Part shown: one piece after another, positions 1 to 6,681 of the stretch | Layout of the letters: the number at the start of each line of letters is the position of its first letter | Numbering within the stretch: position 1 is the first letter of the stretch | Assembly: GCA_019307165.1 (NCBI GenBank) | Contig: JAFDKD010000144.1 | Coordinates: 1 to 6,973 of the forward strand | Direction of reading: 5' to 3' | From: Deltaproteobacteria bacterium | GTDB lineage: Bacteria; Desulfobacterota; DSM-4660; Desulfatiglandales; Desulfatiglandaceae | DNA length: 6,973 nucleotides | Made by a program: the position numbers and the translations under genes | The notes under the pieces: generated by a model | Databases searched by the model: none | What the model saw: the letters and a program-made list of their open reading frames with translations, nothing else | Told to the model about the DNA's origin: nothing

Positions 1-275
1 ACAAGGAGAAGTCCTTTCCCCTGCAGTTGTCGGGAGGGGAGCAACAGCGGGTCGCCATTGCCAGGGCGATTGTAAAAGATCCCTTGATCCTCCTGGCGGA
101 TGAGCCCACCGGCAACCTGGACTGGGACCTCACGCAGGAGATCATGGGTCTGTTCGAGGGGGTCCATAGGCGGGGCACCACTGTGCTGATCGCCACCCAC
201 AGCAGGGAATTGCTTGAAACCTCGCCATACAGGATTATCCATCTGACGGAAGGGAAGGTGGTTGAGGATCGATGA
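1..275 (+). CDS. ftsE: Cell division ATP-binding protein FtsE (C-terminal part, 5' end outside window)
   Basis: This is the ATPase of the FtsEX complex, which sits on the cytoplasmic face of the inner membrane at the division site and drives FtsX. About 90 C-terminal codons are visible, open from the left edge (frame of base 3). The ABC signature LSGGEQQR starts at base 27, the Walker B segment LLADEP has its Asp-Glu at 99-104, the D-loop GNLD follows, and the H-loop histidine of IATHS is at 198-200. FtsE proteins are about 220 residues, so the Walker A half lies upstream. The H-loop is followed by Ser, where many FtsE proteins have Asp (ATHD); this is a minor variation. The stop codon overlaps the ftsX start (ATGA), the usual translational coupling of this pair. 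FtsE rather than another small ABC ATPase (LolD, MacB type) is assigned mainly from the FtsX that follows. Confidence 0.93.
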   Translation, partial: KEKSFPLQLSGGEQQRVAIARAIVKDPLILLADEPTGNLDWDLTQEIMGLFEGVHRRGTTVLIATHSRELLETSPYRIIHLTEGKVVEDR

Positions 276-1162
276 GACCGGGTCTGCTTCCATATTTTTT
301 CCGCCAAGCGGGCGCCAATGTCCGGAACAATCCCATGGTGCATGGGATTGGCCTGGTGACCATGGTCATATCATTCCTTATTTTCGGCTCCTTTCTTCTC
401 CTGTTTGTCAATGTTAATGCATTGATCGACCGGTGGGGTCACTCCCTGAGCATGTCCGTGTATTTGGAAGACGGCGTGAGCCAATCTCAGACTGAAAACA
501 TCCGCGCGCGCATAGAGGGGCTTCCCGGCGCAGAGGTCCGGTCTTATATCTCCAAAGAAAAGGCGCTGGCCGATTTCAGGGCGGCCCTCGGCCCCAGGGC
601 GGGTCTTCTGGACGGGTTGTCCTCAAACCCGCTCCCCGCATCCATGGAGGTGGTGTTCGGCGAGGAGGCGGGACATCTCGAACCCGCGGAGGTAAAGGTC
701 GCCCTTGAAGCGCTGGAAGGTGTGGAGGAGGTGCAATACAGCAGGGAGTGGGTGCGCCGATTCGAGGGTGCGATGCGAATGGTGCAGATGGTCGGTTTCA
801 TCATCGGGGGTCTTCTTTGTCTGGGGGTCCTTTTCATTGTGACCAACACCATCAAGATGACGATTTACGGGCGCAAAGAGGAGATCGAGATACTCCAACT
901 CGTGGGGGCTACCGGCTGGTTCGTCAAAACGCCGTTTCTGCTCGAAGGGGTTATTCAGGGGGCCCTGAGCGGCATTGTCTCTATCGGCGGGCTCTATCTG
1001 GCCTACCTGGTCCTGTCTTGGAAGCGGTTCTACATCTTGGGCGCTGCGGCGATCGATTTTATATTCATTCCCCCTTCTTACGCATTTTCCTTATTTTTGA
1101 TCAGCGTTTTTTTCGGTTTGCTCGGAAGTTTCATCGCTGTGGGTCAATTTTTTGACGTATGA
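272..1162 (+). CDS. ftsX: Cell division protein FtsX
   Basis: FtsX is the membrane half of FtsEX; it passes the FtsE ATPase signal to a periplasmic LytM-type activator. The 296 residues have the family layout: a short cytoplasmic N-terminus, TM1 about 25-48, a periplasmic domain about 50-170, TM2 about 173-195, a cytoplasmic segment with the conserved GRKEEIEILQLVGAT (200-214), then TM3 about 222-248, which carries the family-typical PFLLEGVIQG, and TM4 about 270-292. The periplasmic domain is where EnvC-type proteins dock in the characterised systems. The ATG overlaps the ftsE stop by four bases, and GAGG at 264-267 can act as ribosome binding site. The next gene is an envC-like gene, which supports an FtsEX-EnvC amidase-activation module. 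Length is normal and no damage is seen. Confidence 0.95.
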   Translation: MRPGLLPYFFRQAGANVRNNPMVHGIGLVTMVISFLIFGSFLLLFVNVNALIDRWGHSLSMSVYLEDGVSQSQTENIRARIEGLPGAEVRSYISKEKALADFRAALGPRAGLLDGLSSNPLPASMEVVFGEEAGHLEPAEVKVALEALEGVEEVQYSREWVRRFEGAMRMVQMVGFIIGGLLCLGVLFIVTNTIKMTIYGRKEEIEILQLVGATGWFVKTPFLLEGVIQGALSGIVSIGGLYLAYLVLSWKRFYILGAAAIDFIFIPPSYAFSLFLISVFFGLLGSFIAVGQFFDV

Positions 1163-1170
1163 CGATGCGC

Positions 1171-1200
1171 CGGGGCCGGGTCGAGGTCGGCCCGGCTTCG
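1171..1200 (+). other. GC-rich hairpin in the ftsX-envC gap
   Basis: Bases 1171-1183 can pair with 1188-1200 to form a 13-bp stem with three G-U pairs (10 Watson-Crick pairs), closed by the tetraloop AGGT. No T-run follows, so it does not look like an intrinsic terminator. It sits in the 90-base gap between ftsX and the chosen envC start. It may stabilise or process the mRNA, or tune the level of envC relative to ftsEX. The fold is seen in the sequence; the role is a guess. Confidence 0.5.
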
Positions 1201-1241
1201 AGGCTGACTTTACAGCGGGTCTTGCAATCGACGAATCGCGT

Positions 1242-1246
1242 AGGTG
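1242..1246 (+). promoter_or_regulatory. Ribosome binding site that decides the envC start
   Basis: AGGTG lies six bases before the ATG at 1253. It also covers the in-frame GTG at 1244, which has no Shine-Dalgarno sequence of its own. This favours ATG 1253 as the start and makes the protein three residues shorter than the longest reading. Confidence 0.6.
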
Positions 1247-1252
1247 ACTGGA

Positions 1253-2419
1253 ATGCCGAAGGGTAAGAATATTTTTTACATGGATGTCCTTATTTTGCTC
1301 GCGCTCATATCGGTATTGGCGCCGGCGTTCCATGCCGATTGTCTGACGGATGACACGGCCGTCGCGCAACACGGCAATGCCATCAAAACCCGTCTTTCCA
1401 GGGAATCGGAAAGGCTCATGGCAGTTCACGCGAAGGAAAGGCACCTGTTGGAGGACCTGGCCCGCATCGAAAATGAGGTTGCGGCCCTCAAGCGTTCAGT
1501 GGGGGCCATGAACGGCAAAATCCGGCAATGGGAGCGCCAGGCGGAGGCGTTGGAGCACGAGCTTCGGGGATTGGAGCAGTCCGGGAAATCGACGGAGGAC
1601 CGTATGGCCGTGCGCCTTGAGGCCCTGTATAAATACGCCCGGAACGGGTATCTGAATGTCATTGTGGACGCGCGGGACCTCCATGCGTTTTCCAGGAGGA
1701 TCAAGTATGCCGGGACGATCATGGACCAGGACATGAGGGAATTGGCGTCGCTTGCCTCAAAGAAAACCGCCTTTGAGCAAAGAATCTCCCGGGTCAAGGA
1801 AGAAATGGCCGATCATGGGAACTCGATGGAGCGTGAACGCGAAAGCCTGGAAACCCTGAAAAGGGACCTGAACAACGGGGTCCTGCGTCTCATGAAGATC
1901 CATCAGGAAAAGGAATTTTATGAAACGGCCGTACGGGAACTCCGGTTGGCCGCCAAAGAGGTGCATCAGGCAGTGGCGGATATGCCTCCCCCGAAAGCGC
2001 CTGCCGTCGGCCCGGACGCCCGATTTGAAACGTATAAGGGGAAACTGGAATTTCCCTTGGAAGGGAACGTTGTGCGCGGCCGAAAGTTTCTGAAAACCGG
2101 TGATTCCCATCTCGAAAAAGGCATTTTCATCGAGGCCTCCGGCGATACGGATGTGAGGGCCGTTTTTCCGGGGAGGGTCGAATTTTCGGGACGACTCAAG
2201 GGATACGGAGAGATGGTGATCATCAGCCACGGTTCTCGGTTTTTTACGATTTCGGCCTTTCTTGAGCAGCGCTGGAAGGAAAAGGGCGCGTCGGTGAGCA
2301 TGGGCGAGGCAATCGGCACGGCGGGAAAAGGAGGGCCGGGCGGGGTTCGCCTTCTCTACTTCGAAATCAGAGAAGCCGAAAAAGGCCTGGACCCTCTCAA
2401 GTGGTTGAAAGCGGCTTAA
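1253..2419 (+). CDS. envC: EnvC-like murein hydrolase activator (coiled coil + degenerate LytM/M23 domain)
   Basis: Probable periplasmic partner of FtsEX that activates N-acetylmuramoyl-L-alanine amidases at the septum. The 388 residues start with a signal sequence (basic MPKGK, hydrophobic core about 10-25, likely cleavage near AFHA), then a long charged coiled coil about 44-238. Within it, LEALYKYARNGYLNVIV resembles the EnvC stretch around ALYKLGR. A Pro/Ala linker (PPPKAPAVGP) leads into a LytM domain about 261-388. The LytM fold is recognisable (KGIFIEA, GYGEMVIISHG, YFEIR, DPLKWL), but the zinc and catalytic positions are gone: the HxxxD site reads E288...F292, the third His position is Phe336, and HLH reads L-L-Y (367-369). 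E. coli EnvC is also degenerate there, so an activator role fits better than an enzyme. A GTG at 1244 is an alternative start. Confidence 0.9.
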   Translation: MPKGKNIFYMDVLILLALISVLAPAFHADCLTDDTAVAQHGNAIKTRLSRESERLMAVHAKERHLLEDLARIENEVAALKRSVGAMNGKIRQWERQAEALEHELRGLEQSGKSTEDRMAVRLEALYKYARNGYLNVIVDARDLHAFSRRIKYAGTIMDQDMRELASLASKKTAFEQRISRVKEEMADHGNSMERERESLETLKRDLNNGVLRLMKIHQEKEFYETAVRELRLAAKEVHQAVADMPPPKAPAVGPDARFETYKGKLEFPLEGNVVRGRKFLKTGDSHLEKGIFIEASGDTDVRAVFPGRVEFSGRLKGYGEMVIISHGSRFFTISAFLEQRWKEKGASVSMGEAIGTAGKGGPGGVRLLYFEIREAEKGLDPLKWLKAA

Positions 2420-2428
2420 CCTTTTTTT
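2403..2428 (+). terminator. Weak terminator-like hairpin with T7 at the envC 3' end
   Basis: GGTTGA (2403-2408) can pair with TTAACC (2416-2421) around a 7-base loop, and seven T residues follow at 2422-2428. The stem overlaps the envC stop codon and has only two G-C pairs plus one G-U, so termination would be partial at best. With the promoter-like box that follows, it suggests ctpA may be partly uncoupled from the upstream genes. Confidence 0.35.
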
Positions 2429-2436
2429 GGTTGTCA

Positions 2437-2465
2437 TTGACAAGCGAATCTACTAAACATTTCAG
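2437..2465 (+). promoter_or_regulatory. Possible ctpA promoter (good -35, poor -10)
   Basis: A perfect TTGACA is at 2437-2442, 53 bases before the ctpA ATG. At 16-18 bases downstream there is only AT-rich sequence (around 2459-2465) without a good TATAAT match; TACTAA at 2451 is too close. It could be an activator-dependent promoter or chance. Confidence 0.22.
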
Positions 2466-2481
2466 GACGCGTTTCGTGCAT

Positions 2482-2487
2482 AAGGAG
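2482..2487 (+). promoter_or_regulatory. Strong ribosome binding site of ctpA
   Basis: AAGGAG lies seven bases before the ATG at 2495. It is a near-consensus Shine-Dalgarno sequence at ideal spacing and fixes the start of the protease gene. Confidence 0.75.
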
Positions 2488-2494
2488 CAGACAG

Positions 2495-3823
2495 ATGTCA
2501 TCATCTAAAAGCAAACTCATATTTCAATTGGTGCTGGGGTCCCTTATTGTTGCATCGATTTTTCTGGTAAGCAGCGACAGGGTTGAAGTCAAGGCGGATA
2601 CCCAAGACCAGGTGTACGAGGAAATTGAACTGTTTACCGAAGTACTCAGGGAGATCGAAAAGTATTATGTCGAACCGCAGGATTCGCGGAAACTTATTTC
2701 GGGGGCCATCAAGGGAATGGTCCAGGGCCTGGATCCCCATTCGTCATTCATGACCAAAGAGGAATATGGCGAATTGATGATGGAAACCAAGGGGAGTTTT
2801 ACCGGTATCGGAATCGAGATCACCATCAAGGACAACGTGCTGACAGTTGTTTCCCCCATCGAAGGGACCCCGGCGGACAACGCCGGACTTAAAGCCGGTG
2901 ACAAGATCGTCAAGGTGGGCGACACCACCACCAAAAACATGACCTTGATTGAAGCGGTCAAGCTGATTCGAGGGCCCAAAGGCACCCAGGTGAATCTGAC
3001 TATTGTGAGGGAAGGGGAGCTGAAACCATTGACGTTTGCCATCACCCGTGACGTCATCCCCCTGACGAGCGTGCGGCACTATTCGCTGACGCCCGATATC
3101 GGCTATGTCCGGGTGGCTAATTTCCAGAGCAAGACAGGGGATGAACTTGCCGAAGCTCTCGCATCTCTTGAACAAAAAGGAAAGTTGAAGGGCCTCGTCC
3201 TGGACCTGAGGAATAACCCCGGCGGACTCTTGTCTCAGGCCATCGACGTATCGGAGTTGTTTTTGGATTCCGGCGTCATTGTCAGCACCAAGGGCCGCGA
3301 TTCACAACACGACATCGTAGCCAAGGCGCACAAGGAAAAAAGCGACGGCGAATACCCCGTCATTGTTCTGGTCAACAGCGGCAGCGCCAGTGTGTCCGAG
3401 ATCGTGGCGGGGGCCCTTCAGGACAAAAAAAGGGCCATCATTCTCGGCACCAGAACGTTTGGGAAGGGCTCGGTACAGACCATACTTCGCCTTTCGGACG
3501 GCTCCGGACTTCGTTTGACCACGGCCCGCTATTATACGCCCAGTGGACGATCCATCCAGTTGAGCGGCATCATTCCGGATATCGAGTTGGCTTTTGTCCC
3601 GCAGGTGGAAAAGGAAAAAAAGGATCCGCGCAGGTTCATCAGGGAAGAAGACCTTCAGGGGCACATGGAGAAAGAAGGCGAGCCGGCCAAGAAGGCGGCG
3701 CCTGATCTCGAGGATGAGGACGACAAAGCCAAACAACTGATCGAAAGGGACAATCAGGTCCGGCACGCCTTGGAACTCCTGAAGACCTGGCGTGTTTTTT
3801 CAAAGATCAACCCCGGAAAGTGA
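2495..3823 (+). CDS. ctpA: Carboxy-terminal processing protease, S41 family (CtpA/Prc type)
   Basis: A periplasmic serine protease with a Ser-Lys catalytic dyad that trims or degrades proteins from the C-terminus. The 442 residues contain an N-terminal signal or membrane anchor (hydrophobic 8-26 after SKSK), an N-terminal helical region with YYVEPQD and GLDPHSSFM, a PDZ domain about 98-185 (GIGIEI, GLKAGDKIVKV) that binds substrate tails, and the protease core about 195-370. The catalytic set is readable: Ser299 in NSGSASVSEIVAGALQD, and Lys324 and Gln328 in GTRTFGKGSVQ. LRNNPGGLL (238-246) is the family oxyanion-side motif. The tail (about 371-425) is unusually rich in Lys, Glu and Asp and looks flexible. 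In other bacteria CtpA/Prc proteins control peptidoglycan hydrolases, so a place after envC is sensible, but its substrate here is inferred. The family match is very secure. Confidence 0.95.
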   Translation: MSSSKSKLIFQLVLGSLIVASIFLVSSDRVEVKADTQDQVYEEIELFTEVLREIEKYYVEPQDSRKLISGAIKGMVQGLDPHSSFMTKEEYGELMMETKGSFTGIGIEITIKDNVLTVVSPIEGTPADNAGLKAGDKIVKVGDTTTKNMTLIEAVKLIRGPKGTQVNLTIVREGELKPLTFAITRDVIPLTSVRHYSLTPDIGYVRVANFQSKTGDELAEALASLEQKGKLKGLVLDLRNNPGGLLSQAIDVSELFLDSGVIVSTKGRDSQHDIVAKAHKEKSDGEYPVIVLVNSGSASVSEIVAGALQDKKRAIILGTRTFGKGSVQTILRLSDGSGLRLTTARYYTPSGRSIQLSGIIPDIELAFVPQVEKEKKDPRRFIREEDLQGHMEKEGEPAKKAAPDLEDEDDKAKQLIERDNQVRHALELLKTWRVFSKINPGK

Positions 3824-3862
3824 GTTCCCTAATTCGCGACCAATCCAGATGCCGATGCCCGG

Positions 3863-3908
3863 AGGCCGCAAATGCCATTTTGCAGCCTATCGGGCTCGTC
3901 GCCGAGCC
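3863..3908 (+). terminator. Tandem hairpins after ctpA (possible transcript end)
   Basis: The first hairpin pairs AGGC+GCAAA (3863-3866, 3868-3872) with TTTGC+GCCT (3879-3883, 3885-3888), with one C/A mismatch and a 6-base loop. The second pairs GGCTCG (3893-3898) with CGAGCC (3903-3908) around TCGC. Neither has a T-run behind it, so they could mark an mRNA 3' end or a processing site rather than a classic intrinsic terminator. Confidence 0.4.
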
Positions 3909-3921
3909 ATACTCCCCGTGA

Positions 3922-4071
3922 CACCTGAAGGGTGAGCAATCTTGAAAGAATAATGTGCGTTGTTATTTAATCGGATGGGTTATTCTTGTCGTTCTGCTCT
4001 TTTCTCCCTAACCGATTGAGAAAATTGTTTTTATCGAAATGTTTCAAGATTGCTCATGCAAGATTCAGGTG
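3922..4071. repeat. 150-bp AT-rich segment with nested inverted repeats (MITE-like or structured RNA)
   Basis: The outer arms CACCTGAA (3922-3929) and TTCAGGTG (4064-4071) and the inner arms TGAGCAATCTTGAAA (3933-3947) and TTTCAAGATTGCTCA (4042-4056) are perfect inverted repeats, 8 bp and 15 bp. The arms are separated by 3 bases on the left and 7 on the right. The 94-base core holds a smaller hairpin, AGAATAA (3947-3953) with TTATTCT (3980-3986), and the pair AATCGG (3969-3974)/CCGATT (4012-4017). By hand count, 31 of 90 bases in 3951-4040 are G or C, well below the flanking genes. CAAGATT is also repeated directly at 4045 and 4059. No target-site duplication is obvious and no transposase is present. 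It could be a small non-autonomous element, an extended repeat of the genome, or a folded transcript. Confidence 0.6.
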
Positions 4072-4231
4072 ATATCAAGCCTCGACTAGCCGGGCCCTGT
4101 CCGGGCGCCCGCGCATGGCGTTTTTCAGGGTCTCTTTCCCTCGTATAGGGGATGCTTAATTCCATTTGGAAGACCTTGGTCCTCCGTGCCCGGATTCTTT
4201 ACGCCATCCGGGCCCTGAACTCGGGCGACAT

Positions 4232-5413
4232 ATGGCCGGGAAAAAGAAAAAGACCGGAAAAAGAAAGAAAAGGGGGTTCCCGAAAGCGCTCGCGGCTGTT
4301 TCGGCGGTCCTGCTGGCGGGTTTGGCCGGTCTGTTGCTTTACATGTATTTAAAGGACGACGGGCTCAGCACGGCGGTGCCGGTATACGAAGAAATTCACG
4401 CCGCCGTCCCTCGACTGGATCGCCAGATCCGCGGCGTCAATCGGGCTATTTACGAGTCTCTTTATCGTCATAAGACACCCGAGGAGGACATCCGCTTTCT
4501 TAGGGTCCAATCGAGGTGCCGACAAGAGCACAGGTGGGACTTTACGGAACTGCTGGTGACTTGTCGGCGCCGGGTCGACGTCGTGAAACTGGCGGAGACG
4601 CTGGACAATGCCCTGCGCACCCTTGCTCCGTCCGTCGAATTCGAGAAGACGGCCCTCAAAGAAGGGCAGGTGGGCTACCGGATCAGTTCGCTGGGGTTGG
4701 AAACGCACCGACTGATTTTGTCTCGGGAGCGGTCCAAAAGGGCGGTTGTCAAGCGTCCCCGGGTCGCCATTATTATTGACGATCTTGGCCATGATCCGAA
4801 GGTGGCCTCCTCATTGATGAATTTGGGTTTGCCGCTTACCCTGTCCGTACTGCCTTATGCGCCCTTCAGTCGAAGCATCGCGCGAGAGGCCCTGGAGAAG
4901 GGATTTGAACTGCTTCTCCACGTGCCCATGGAACCAAAGGGCTATCCCTCGGTTCACCCCGGCCCCGGTGCGCTCCTGTTAAGCATGAAAGAAGGAGAGA
5001 TCCATACCGCGTTAAGGTCGATCTTGGATGAGATTCCGGGCGTCGCCGGAGTAAATAACCATATGGGCTCGATGTTTACGGAAAACCGTGCCAAGATGGG
5101 TATTGTCCTGAGAGAGTTGAAAAGAAGAAATCTTTTCTATGTGGATAGCCGCACCACAAGCAGGACGGTTGGATATGAAATGGCTTTAGACATGGGGATC
5201 CCGACGGCAAGCCGGAGCGTGTTTCTCGACAATGACTTGGAAAGCGTGGCAATCCGGGTTCAAATTGACCGTCTTAAAGGCCTCGCAAGACATTCGGGGA
5301 ACGCCGTTGGGATTGCGCATCCCTTTCGCGAAACCTTGGAGGTGTTGAGGAAAAGCGCGCCCTCAATGTCATCGGAGTTGGACCTGGTTCCCGTATCGGA
5401 ATTGCTGAATTGA
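4232..5413 (+). CDS. yibQ: Divergent polysaccharide deacetylase family protein (YibQ-like)
   Basis: Member of the divergent polysaccharide deacetylase family (COG2861, YibQ; related to NodB-type carbohydrate esterases), anchored in the inner membrane with its domain in the periplasm. Its reaction is not established. From ATG 4232 it has 393 residues: a strongly basic start (KKKKTGKRKKR), one membrane anchor or signal about 18-40, an N-terminal region about 50-165 that I do not recognise, and the deacetylase-like domain about 175-393. Conserved marks are AIIIDDLGHD (Asp183, Asp184), LHVPMEPKGYPSVHPGPGAL (His230), NNHMGS (His277), FYVDSRTTS (Asp305) and GIAHPFRET (His363). In E. coli yibQ follows envC, so its position here supports a wall-related job. 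The ribosome binding site is weak (GGGCG at 4223). A TTG at 4166 would add 22 unlikely residues. Confidence 0.88.
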   Translation: MAGKKKKTGKRKKRGFPKALAAVSAVLLAGLAGLLLYMYLKDDGLSTAVPVYEEIHAAVPRLDRQIRGVNRAIYESLYRHKTPEEDIRFLRVQSRCRQEHRWDFTELLVTCRRRVDVVKLAETLDNALRTLAPSVEFEKTALKEGQVGYRISSLGLETHRLILSRERSKRAVVKRPRVAIIIDDLGHDPKVASSLMNLGLPLTLSVLPYAPFSRSIAREALEKGFELLLHVPMEPKGYPSVHPGPGALLLSMKEGEIHTALRSILDEIPGVAGVNNHMGSMFTENRAKMGIVLRELKRRNLFYVDSRTTSRTVGYEMALDMGIPTASRSVFLDNDLESVAIRVQIDRLKGLARHSGNAVGIAHPFRETLEVLRKSAPSMSSELDLVPVSELLN

Positions 5414-5513
5414 CCTTGGCGCCCACTCGGTGTACCCTTTTGTTGCAAAGCTGTGGCGTGAAACGCCTGGCTGAATGATCATGTGGAGCGGTATGTGGGT
5501 TGCCGCAGAAAAC

Positions 5514-5520
5514 GGAGGGG
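5514..5520 (+). promoter_or_regulatory. Ribosome binding site that selects a TTG start
   Basis: GGAGGGG at 5514-5520 ends four bases before TTG 5525. No ATG is available nearby in this frame, and the GTG at 5483 has no such signal. The resulting N-terminus MKVPLLDLKRQY is typical of the family. Confidence 0.7.
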
Positions 5521-5524
5521 CATC

Positions 5525-6676
5525 TTGAAAGTTCCTTTATTAGATTTGAAACGGCAATACCGGGAGATTGAACGTGAGGTCATGGAGGCCGCCCAAGACG
5601 TCTTCCGCACGCAAATGTTCATCCTCGGGCCCCGCGTATCGGAATTCGAAGCGCTTGTGGCCCAATACTGCGGGACCGGGTATGCCGTCGGCGTGTCTTC
5701 GGGCACCGACGCGCTCCTCATATCCCTGATGGCCGCCGGAGTCGGGCACAACGATCTGGTGGTTACAACCCCATATACGTTTTTTGCAACGGGCGGGGCA
5801 ATCGCGAGGCTGGGAGCGCGACCGGTGTTTGTGGACATCGATCCGGATACCTATAATATGGATGCCCGTCTTTTTGCTGAAACCGTCGGGGCATTGGACG
5901 ACGATCAACGTTCCCGGCTGAAGGCCGTCATCCCGGTCCACCTTTACGGGCAGTGCGCCCACATGGCGCCTATTCTTGAAACCGCGCGGACCCATGGCCT
6001 GGCCGTTATTGAGGATGCGGCCCAGGCCATCGGGTCGGAATACGCCTTCGCCGACGGAAATGTGAAGCGGGCCGGCGCCATGGGCGACTACGGCTGTTTT
6101 TCGTTTTTTCCGTCCAAGAACCTTGGGGCGTTTGGCGATGCAGGCATGGTAACGACCGGCAATAAGGCCATATTCGAACATCTCAAGGTCCTGCGCGTTC
6201 ACGGCGCCGAACCCAAATATTACCATGATTTGATCGGGGGCAATTTCAGGCTGGACGCACTTCAGGCGGCGATCCTGTCGGTTAAGATCCCCCTGCTGGA
6301 TGCTTGGTCGGAGCGGCGGCAGGCGAATGCCGCCCTTTACCGCAGTTTGTTTCAGGACAAGGGGCCGGCTTCCATATCCCTCCCGGAGGAAAGGGAACAC
6401 CGCCACATATACAACCAGTTTGTGATCCGCGTCGCGCAGGAGCGGGACGATCTCAAGGCTTATCTGGGCCGAAAGGGCATTGGGTGCGAGATATACTACC
6501 CCGTCCCGCTGCATATGCAGGCGTGTTTCAAATACCTTGGATATGAGGCCGAGGATTTTCCGGTATCCATGGAAGCCGCTGAAAAGACCCTGGCCCTTCC
6601 GATTTTTCCCGAATTGACGACAGAAGAGATTGTGTATGTTGTTGATATAATATCAGAATATTTCAAATCAAAATAA
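5525..6676 (+). CDS. DegT/DnrJ/EryC1/StrS family PLP-dependent aminotransferase
   Basis: A cytoplasmic pyridoxal-phosphate enzyme that transfers an amino group, usually from glutamate, to a keto-sugar nucleotide for surface polysaccharide, lipopolysaccharide or modified-sugar synthesis. The 383 residues are of normal family length. Family marks are the MKVPLLDLKRQY start, FILGPRVSEFE (32-42), the phosphate-contacting VSSGTDAL (57-64), TTPYTFFAT, PVFVDIDPDTYNMD (100-113), VIEDAAQAIG (161-170) with the ring-binding Asp164, and SFFPSKNLGAFGDAG (193-207) with Lys198 as Schiff-base lysine. The C-terminal part has IYYPVPLHMQ and LALPIFPEL. It resembles the WbpE/WlbC and ArnB/WecE groups, but the substrate cannot be told from the sequence. 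It lies 111 bases after yibQ and directly before an rRNA operon, so it may be transcribed with either neighbour or alone; no clear promoter or terminator was found. Confidence 0.92.
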   Translation: MKVPLLDLKRQYREIEREVMEAAQDVFRTQMFILGPRVSEFEALVAQYCGTGYAVGVSSGTDALLISLMAAGVGHNDLVVTTPYTFFATGGAIARLGARPVFVDIDPDTYNMDARLFAETVGALDDDQRSRLKAVIPVHLYGQCAHMAPILETARTHGLAVIEDAAQAIGSEYAFADGNVKRAGAMGDYGCFSFFPSKNLGAFGDAGMVTTGNKAIFEHLKVLRVHGAEPKYYHDLIGGNFRLDALQAAILSVKIPLLDAWSERRQANAALYRSLFQDKGPASISLPEEREHRHIYNQFVIRVAQERDDLKAYLGRKGIGCEIYYPVPLHMQACFKYLGYEAEDFPVSMEAAEKTLALPIFPELTTEEIVYVVDIISEYFKSK

Positions 6677-6681
6677 AACGC

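Larger units (their letters stand above)
3824..4231. other. Gene-free spacer between ctpA and yibQ
   Basis: No convincing coding region is seen on either strand. In order it holds two hairpins (3863-3908), a 150-base AT-rich segment with nested inverted repeats (3922-4071), and a GC-rich stretch. That stretch has the palindrome CGGGCGCCCG (4102-4111) and a weak terminator-like fold: CGCC 4106-4109 pairing with GGCG 4117-4120, followed by T5 at 4121-4125. An AGGGG at 4147-4151 touches the ATG at 4152, which opens only a short out-of-frame reading. No good promoter for yibQ was recognised. Its length is unusual within an otherwise tightly spaced cluster. Confidence 0.7.

Noticed and set aside
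1757..2443. 228-codon open reading frame on the minus strand
   Set aside because: It is antisense to the well-supported envC gene, has no recognisable motif and no visible ribosome binding site.
4166..4231. TTG-started N-terminal extension of the YibQ-like protein
   Set aside because: The 22 extra residues are Pro/His/Arg-rich, precede a natural basic-plus-hydrophobic export signal, and have no ribosome binding site at proper distance.
4152..4352. Short open reading frame (66 codons) starting ATG in front of yibQ
   Set aside because: AGGGG directly touches its ATG with no spacing, and most of it overlaps yibQ in another frame with Arg/Lys-rich low-complexity sequence. No support as a gene.
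5455..5467. Hairpin GGCGT-GAA-ACGCC after yibQ as a terminator
   Set aside because: The stem is only 5 bp, the loop is 3 bases and no T-run follows.
5540..6514. Long open reading frame (324 codons) on the minus strand
   Set aside because: It lies wholly inside the aminotransferase gene, whose protein has clear family motifs; the reverse translation shows no recognisable domain. It is a shadow of GC-rich coding sequence.
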